A stretch of DNA of 11,401 nt from Deltaproteobacteria bacterium (GTDB lineage Bacteria > UBA10199 > DSSB01): NCBI GenBank assembly GCA_020440745.1, contig JAGRNM010000019.1:1662-13062 (forward strand), written 5' to 3'. The position numbers and the translations under genes are program-made. Below, piece by piece: positions 8,087-11,401 of the stretch. Under the pieces are notes generated by a model that saw only the letters and a program-made list of their open reading frames with translations, made no database searches and was not told where the DNA came from. The number at the start of each line of letters is the position of its first letter. The first letter of the stretch is position 1.

Positions 8087-8734
8087 ATGACTGAAGAAAA
8101 CACCATGGCTACCATGCCACGCCTCAACGAAGCCGCACCTAGCTTTGAGGCACCCACAACCCATGGGCCAAAAAAACTATCGGATTATAAAGGCAAATGG
8201 TTAATCTTATTTTCACACCCGGCGGATTTTACTCCGGTTTGCACAACAGAATTTATGGCTTTTGCCAAAGCTTACCCAGAGTTTCAAAAACTAGGTTGCG
8301 AACTCTTGGGCTTATCCATTGACAGCACTTTTTCTCACTTAGCTTGGGTAAGAAACATTAAAGAAAAATTTGGAGTAGAGATTCCTTTTCCCATTATTGC
8401 GGACTTATCCATGAAAGTAGCCCATGCTTATGGGATGATTCAACCTGGGGCTTCGGATACTTCAGCGGTACGGGCGGTATTTTTTATTGATCCCAAGGGG
8501 ACATTACGCGCCATGATGTATTACCCCATGACCAATGGACGCTCGGTAAGCGAATTCTTACGTTTACTCACGGCCTTTCAAACCTCCGACGCTAACCAAG
8601 TGGCCACCCCCGAAGGATGGAAACCTGGCGACAAAGTCATCGTCCCTCCTCCAGCAACCACCGAAGCAATCGAAAAACGATTAAATGAAGGTTATGAGTG
8701 CGTTGACTGGTATTTTTGCAAAAAAGCCTTATAG
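8087..8734 (+). CDS. Peroxiredoxin, Prx6 / archaeal thioredoxin-peroxidase type
   Basis: A 215-residue thiol peroxidase that reduces H2O2 and organic peroxides in the cytoplasm. The AhpC/TSA fold is clear. The active site HPADFTPVCTTEF contains P-x-x-x-T-x-x-C, with peroxidatic Cys52 and Thr49, and Arg129 in SAVRAVFF completes it. The C-terminal extension with WKPGDKVIVPPP is diagnostic of the Prx6 subgroup. Unlike strict 1-Cys Prx6, the tail has Cys205 and Cys211 in YECVDWYFCKK. This matches the arrangement in archaeal enzymes such as Aeropyrum Tpx, where such cysteines resolve the oxidised active site. The ATG is preceded by AGGAGG with a 4-base gap, and later Met codons (residues 7 and 10) are less favoured. 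It converges on oxyR and fits the peroxide-defence role of katG. Confidence 0.93.
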   Translation: MTEENTMATMPRLNEAAPSFEAPTTHGPKKLSDYKGKWLILFSHPADFTPVCTTEFMAFAKAYPEFQKLGCELLGLSIDSTFSHLAWVRNIKEKFGVEIPFPIIADLSMKVAHAYGMIQPGASDTSAVRAVFFIDPKGTLRAMMYYPMTNGRSVSEFLRLLTAFQTSDANQVATPEGWKPGDKVIVPPPATTEAIEKRLNEGYECVDWYFCKKAL

Positions 8735-8780
8735 GCCCTTGGCAGCCAAAAATTAGCACTTAGCGACTTAAACCATCTTA

Positions 8781-8809
8781 AATTCCTCCCCTTTATAAGG
8801 GGAGGAATT
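8781..8809. repeat. Perfect hairpin between prx and oxyR, related to the element upstream of katG
   Basis: A 13-bp perfect stem (AATTCCTCCCCTT pairing with AAGGGGAGGAATT) around the loop TAT sits between the convergent stop codons of prx and oxyR. There is no T-run directly after it on either strand, so it is not a classical intrinsic terminator, although it could still end or stabilise both transcripts. Its core CCCCTTTATAAG closely matches CCCCTTTGTAAG in both arms of the element at 10054-10187, so it is probably a small member of the same repeat family. Confidence 0.6.
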
Positions 8810-8855
8810 ATAAAAAATCTTAAGAAAAATAACTCAAGGTCCTGCCGATTTAAGT

Positions 8856-9830
8856 TTAATTAAAAACCCCCTCCGGCAAAGGAACGGTTCGGGTCTTTTG
8901 CTTCTGTTGCAGCTTTTTAAGCTGAATCGGTAAGGAACGCTCGATCTCTTTTTTAAGTGCTTCAAGGGTTCTAAACTTTACAAAGGATTCGCTATAAATG
9001 AGACCTATTTCCCGTGAGGGTACAGGTGCAGTAAAAAATTTTAAACTCTTTTCTCTTTGCTTGTACGGAACATCAAGAACAGCAAGATAAGGAAGAAGAG
9101 TATATCCAAAGTTTTGATCCACAAGGTGAATGAGCGTTTCCAGATTTCCACTTTCGAAGGAGACGTGCTGACTAGTAGCCTTCTGTTTTCGATTCTTGCA
9201 AAGGTCAATCACCTGTTCCCTAAAGCAGTGACCCTCAGAAAGTAGCCAAAGGTCTTTGTCCACAAGCTGTTTCTCCGAGAGTCGTTGATACTTCTGAAGC
9301 GGATGGTCTTTTGACAAATAGCAGACAAAGGGCTCCTTAAAGAGGCTTTGTTCAAGGATGCCTTTGGCATTAAGAGGCAGCGCTAAAAGGCCTGCATCAA
9401 TTTGGTTTTGTCTAATTCTTTTAATGATCTCTTCGGTCTGGAGTTCGTCAATCGAAAGCTGAAGCAAAGGATACTTTTTTAAAAAAGATTCTAAAAACCG
9501 AGGCAGAAGGTAAGGTGTGAGCGTTGGTATAAGGCCCAGTCTAAAATCTCCTTTTATCTCGTCCCTCTCCCCGTGAATCACTTCATCGAGCTTATCTAGG
9601 CCATGTAAAATACTATTGGCAATGGCGATAACCTTGTGCCCGATGGGAGTTGTTTCCACATACTTTTTAGAACGATGGAAAAGAATAACTCCTAGCTCTT
9701 TTTCAAGCTTTTGAATCTGCATGCTTAGAGTAGGCTGAGTGACAAAACAATTCTTTGCCGCCTTGCCAAAGTGGCCTACTTTGGCAACCTCAATGGCATA
9801 ATGAAGCTGAGTTAAGGTAATTGCTTTCAT
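8856..9830 (-). CDS. oxyR: OxyR, LysR-family hydrogen-peroxide sensor and regulator
   Basis: A 324-residue LysR-type regulator. Residues 1-60 are the winged helix-turn-helix (TLTQLHYAIEVAKVGHFGKA, then VTQPTLSMQIQKLEKELGV). A linker helix and the two-lobed sensor domain follow (from about 93). The decisive feature is SEGHCFREQVIDLC, with Cys202 and Cys211 nine residues apart. These correspond to E. coli OxyR Cys199 and Cys208, which form the H2O2-induced disulphide. FESGNLETLIHLVDQNFGYTLLPYLAV also matches OxyR. The last 15-20 residues (from about KKLQQKQKTR) form a basic tail beyond the usual end. The gene has no Shine-Dalgarno; the predicted promoter would give a leader of only a few bases. 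It is divergent from katG and probably controls it, with an operator over its own promoter for autoregulation. Confidence 0.92.
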   Translation of the reverse strand: MKAITLTQLHYAIEVAKVGHFGKAAKNCFVTQPTLSMQIQKLEKELGVILFHRSKKYVETTPIGHKVIAIANSILHGLDKLDEVIHGERDEIKGDFRLGLIPTLTPYLLPRFLESFLKKYPLLQLSIDELQTEEIIKRIRQNQIDAGLLALPLNAKGILEQSLFKEPFVCYLSKDHPLQKYQRLSEKQLVDKDLWLLSEGHCFREQVIDLCKNRKQKATSQHVSFESGNLETLIHLVDQNFGYTLLPYLAVLDVPYKQREKSLKFFTAPVPSREIGLIYSESFVKFRTLEALKKEIERSLPIQLKKLQQKQKTRTVPLPEGVFN

Positions 9831-9839
9831 TGATCAAAT

Positions 9840-9867
9840 AATATAAATAATCGATAGAATTTATCAA
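9840..9867 (-). promoter_or_regulatory. Predicted oxyR promoter giving a nearly leaderless mRNA
   Basis: On the minus strand TTGATA (9867-9862) and TATATT (9845-9840) are 16 bases apart, each five of six to consensus. The expected start point (about 9833-9834) is only 3-4 bases before the oxyR ATG (9830), and no Shine-Dalgarno exists. The -35 and spacer lie inside the operator-like sequence 9850-9885. Confidence 0.5.
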
Positions 9868-9885
9868 TCGATAAAACGGATACAA
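9850..9885. promoter_or_regulatory. OxyR-like operator O2, over the oxyR promoter
   Basis: On the + strand the boxes read ATCG (9850), TTAT (9861), ATAA (9871) and ACAA (9882), on the same N7/N6/N7 grid as the better site at 9939-9974. By my count it matches that site at 22 of 36 positions. It covers the -35 and spacer of the predicted oxyR promoter, where OxyR binding would repress its own gene, as known in E. coli. The last box is poor. Confidence 0.45.
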
Positions 9886-9938
9886 CAGAGGGTGACACTA
9901 AGCTAATCATCAATCTATGAGTGAGATGAATTTGTTTG

Positions 9939-9974
9939 ATCGATAAAAACTATTTCTAGATAGAAGCAATCGAT
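9939..9974. promoter_or_regulatory. OxyR-like operator O1, in front of the katG-direction promoter
   Basis: ATCG (9939-9942), CTAT (9950-9953), ATAG (9960-9963) and CGAT (9971-9974) form a dyad spaced N7, N6, N7. The E. coli OxyR consensus is four ATAG/CTAT boxes spaced N7, N7, N7, so this is the same architecture one base shorter at the centre. The outer boxes extend into two ATCGAT hexamers. The 3' end touches a TTGGCA -35 candidate, the usual position for OxyR activation. Confidence 0.6.
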
Positions 9975-10002
9975 TGGCACTATCCAAGATTTTTTGTAAT
10001 GT
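9974..10002 (+). promoter_or_regulatory. Candidate rightward (katG) promoter
   Basis: TTGGCA (9974-9979), five of six to the -35 consensus, is followed after 17 bases by the weak -10 TAATGT (9997-10002). A weak -10 is normal for an activated promoter, and it directly abuts operator O1. Transcription would start near 10009, giving katG a leader of about 240 bases. An alternative pair, TTGTAA (9994) and TAAATA (10018), is less convincing. Confidence 0.35.
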
Positions 10003-10053
10003 AATTAAAGTAAGTCGTAAATAGTCAGCATCTATTTAATTGTTAGCGTTCCT

Positions 10054-10187
10054 AAATTAATTGTCCCCCTTTGTAAGAGGGACCACAGGGGGTAGAGGGT
10101 GGAACAAGCTAGGTATTAGAAATAAAACTGCTAAATAAACGCTCCACCTCCCCCTGCCCCCTCCTTACAAAGGGGGGGAATTTAAAA
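10054..10187. mobile_element. MITE-like inverted-repeat element upstream of katG
   Basis: About 130 bases with long imperfect terminal inverted repeats and no coding potential. The left arm (10054-10106) runs AAATT, CCCCCTTTGTAAG, then CAGGGGG and GGGTGGA. The right arm (10141-10187), read on the minus strand, gives AAATT, CCCCCTTTGTAAGG, AGGGGG, CAGGGGG and GGTGGA in the same order. The left arm has a few extra bases. Each arm is itself partly palindromic around TTTGTAA. The centre (about 10107-10140) is AT-rich and unrelated. Such GC-rich arms with an AT-rich core are typical of non-autonomous MITE or REP-like elements. I cannot identify a clean target-site duplication, so the exact ends are uncertain. 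It lies between the O1 operator and katG. Confidence 0.6.
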
Positions 10188-10228
10188 CAGATCACTAAAA
10201 ATTAGAGGCTGTACTAGTTACAGAAAAA

Positions 10229-10246
10229 CCTAATTTTCTTAGGAGG
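10229..10246 (+). promoter_or_regulatory. Ribosome binding site of katG, partly inside a small hairpin
   Basis: AGGAGG (10241-10246) lies 4 bases before the katG ATG. CCTAA (10229-10233) can pair with TTAGG (10239-10243) around the loop TTTTC and would cover the first half of the Shine-Dalgarno. The stem is only 5 bp and A/T-rich, so any effect would be mild. Confidence 0.5.
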
Positions 10247-10250
10247 AATT

Positions 10251-11401
10251 ATGTCTAGCCAATCAAAATGTCCCTTCCATCACACCGCTGCTAACAGCGA
10301 TGTTAAAACAAACCGCGACTGGTGGCCCAATCGGCTAAACCTCAAAATCCTGAGACAAAACTCCCCCTTGTCCGACCCTATGGGAGCCGACTTCGACTAT
10401 GCCAAAGAATTTAAGAGCCTTGATTTTGAAGCCCTTAAGAAAGATCTGGCAGCCCTGATGACTGACTCGCAGGATTGGTGGCCTGCTGACTTTGGACACT
10501 ATGGGCCCTTCTTCATCCGAATGGCTTGGCATAGCGCCGGCACCTACCGCGTCAGTGACGGTCGTGGTGGCGGCGGCGCCGGACAACAGCGCTTTCCACC
10601 CATCAACAGCTGGCCTGACAATGTCAATCTTGATAAGGCGCGGCGATTGCTCTGGCCTATCAAACAGAAGTACGGCCGCAAGATCTCCTGGGCTGACCTG
10701 ATAATCCTAACCGGCAATGTGGCCTTAGAAACCATGGGCTTTAAAACCTTTGGTTTCGGCGGCGGACGGAGGGACGTGTGGGAACCTGACGAGTCCGTCT
10801 ATTGGGGTTCGGAAGGCAAGTGGCTAGAGAACAAGCGTTACTCGGAGCGCGAGCTCGAGAATCCACTGGCGGCCGTGCAGATGGGTTTGATCTACGTCAA
10901 CCCCGAAGGCCCCGACGGCAACCCGGATCCGGTTGCTGCCGCAAAAGACATACGAGAGACCTTTGCCCGTATGGCCATGAACGATGAGGAGACGGTGGCC
11001 CTTATCGCCGGCGGCCACACCTTTGGCAAGACCCATGGGGCCGGTCCGGCTACCCACGTGGGCCCCGAGCCAGAGGCCGCGCCAATAGAGGCACAGGGCT
11101 TGGGATGGCAGAGCAGTTTCGGCTCGGGTAAGGGCGGCGACACCATCGGCAGCGGCTTGGAAGTCACCTGGACCACCACACCCACCAAATGGAGCAATAA
11201 TTTTTTTGAAAACTTGTTTGGCTATGAATGGGAGCTGACCAAGAGTCCGGCGGGCGCCCACCAGTGGGTTGCCAAAGGAGGCGCCGGAAAAGTGCCAGAC
11301 GCCCACGATCCTAACAAGCGTCACTCGCCGACCATGCTGACCACCGACTTATCACTGCGCTTTGACCCGGCTTATGAAAAGATCTCGCGGCGCTTTTACG
11401 A
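10251..11401 (+). CDS. katG: Catalase-peroxidase KatG, N-terminal part (runs off the window)
   Basis: The frame is open from the ATG at 10251 to the end of the window: 383 full codons of a protein that normally has about 720-740. KatG is a bifunctional haem enzyme that dismutates H2O2 and oxidises other donors. The distal haem site is in FFIRMAWHSAGTYR (Arg90, Trp93, His94). Tyr215 (GLIYVNPEG) and Met241 would complete the Trp-Tyr-Met crosslink special to KatG. The proximal haem ligand is His256 in GGHTFGKTHG, and Trp307 and Asp366 also agree with the Mycobacterium enzyme. There is no signal peptide, so it is cytoplasmic. GC content rises from 45% (10261-10320) to 65% (10981-11040), against 45% in a comparable line of prx, suggesting horizontal origin. 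An AGGAGG lies 4 bases upstream. Control by the divergent OxyR is likely. Confidence 0.96.
   Translation, partial: MSSQSKCPFHHTAANSDVKTNRDWWPNRLNLKILRQNSPLSDPMGADFDYAKEFKSLDFEALKKDLAALMTDSQDWWPADFGHYGPFFIRMAWHSAGTYRVSDGRGGGGAGQQRFPPINSWPDNVNLDKARRLLWPIKQKYGRKISWADLIILTGNVALETMGFKTFGFGGGRRDVWEPDESVYWGSEGKWLENKRYSERELENPLAAVQMGLIYVNPEGPDGNPDPVAAAKDIRETFARMAMNDEETVALIAGGHTFGKTHGAGPATHVGPEPEAAPIEAQGLGWQSSFGSGKGGDTIGSGLEVTWTTTPTKWSNNFFENLFGYEWELTKSPAGAHQWVAKGGAGKVPDAHDPNKRHSPTMLTTDLSLRFDPAYEKISRRFY

Noticed and set aside
7973..8164. Short minus-strand frame overlapping the prx start
   Set aside because: No ribosome binding site, no similarity to a known family, and it overlaps a certain gene.
8781..8820. 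Intrinsic terminator for prx
   Set aside because: The stem is strong but is followed by ATAAAAAATC instead of a T-run on the + strand, and no T-run follows on the minus strand. Recorded as a repeat hairpin instead.
10335..11324. Several frames opposite or out of phase with katG (for example 11324-10824 and 10735-10544 on the minus strand)
   Set aside because: They are shadows of the GC-rich katG frame, whose catalytic residues are all in place. Their translations show no recognisable domain.
1..11401. tRNA, rRNA, CRISPR array, transposase or phage genes
   Set aside because: No conserved tRNA/rRNA segments, no regularly spaced repeats and no transposase or integrase frame were seen on either strand.

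Overview
The window comes from a low-GC, Gram-negative-type bacterial chromosome. Most genes are roughly 40-45% GC by eye. The envelope features that suggest Gram-negative are a secreted helical-backbone ABC solute receptor, a membrane-anchored TPR protein, a putative lipoprotein with a repeat common on bacterial surfaces, and an OxyR-type regulator. I cannot place the organism further. A deltaproteobacterial or Bdellovibrionota-like lineage would fit, but that is a weak inference.

Left part (1-5109): the 3' end of a DUF2231-like membrane protein gene on the + strand converges with a tight minus-strand block. That block reads gyrA, a TPR protein, a BtuF-like receptor and a GNAT acetyltransferase, with gaps of 14, 5 and 10 bases, so they are probably co-transcribed. 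A promoter with a perfect TTGACA -35 overlaps the stop codon of the upstream gene and precedes gyrA. The receptor has no permease or ATPase partner here.

Middle (5106-8086): an Ste24-type M48 membrane protease, then the decayed remnant of a nucleotidyltransferase-like gene (lost N-terminus, in-frame stop, frameshift), then a putative lipoprotein. The lipoprotein has one copy of a surface repeat, a fibronectin-III-like C-terminus and a good promoter that fixes its start at 7777.

Right part (8087-11401): a peroxide-defence cluster. It contains a Prx6/archaeal-type peroxiredoxin (+), oxyR (-) with both redox cysteines, and a divergent catalase-peroxidase gene katG (+) that runs off the window. 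The katG frame is easy to overlook because it has no stop codon within the window. The oxyR-katG spacer holds two OxyR-like operators built on the same grid. One covers the predicted oxyR promoter, which would give a nearly leaderless mRNA. The other abuts a predicted rightward promoter. A MITE-like inverted-repeat element sits between that promoter and katG, so it would lie in the katG leader. A shorter hairpin with the same core lies between prx and oxyR. katG becomes much more GC-rich than its neighbours beyond its first codons, which suggests acquisition from elsewhere.

I found no wholly new system. The most interesting structure is the oxyR-katG control region with its inserted repeat, followed by the pseudogene.
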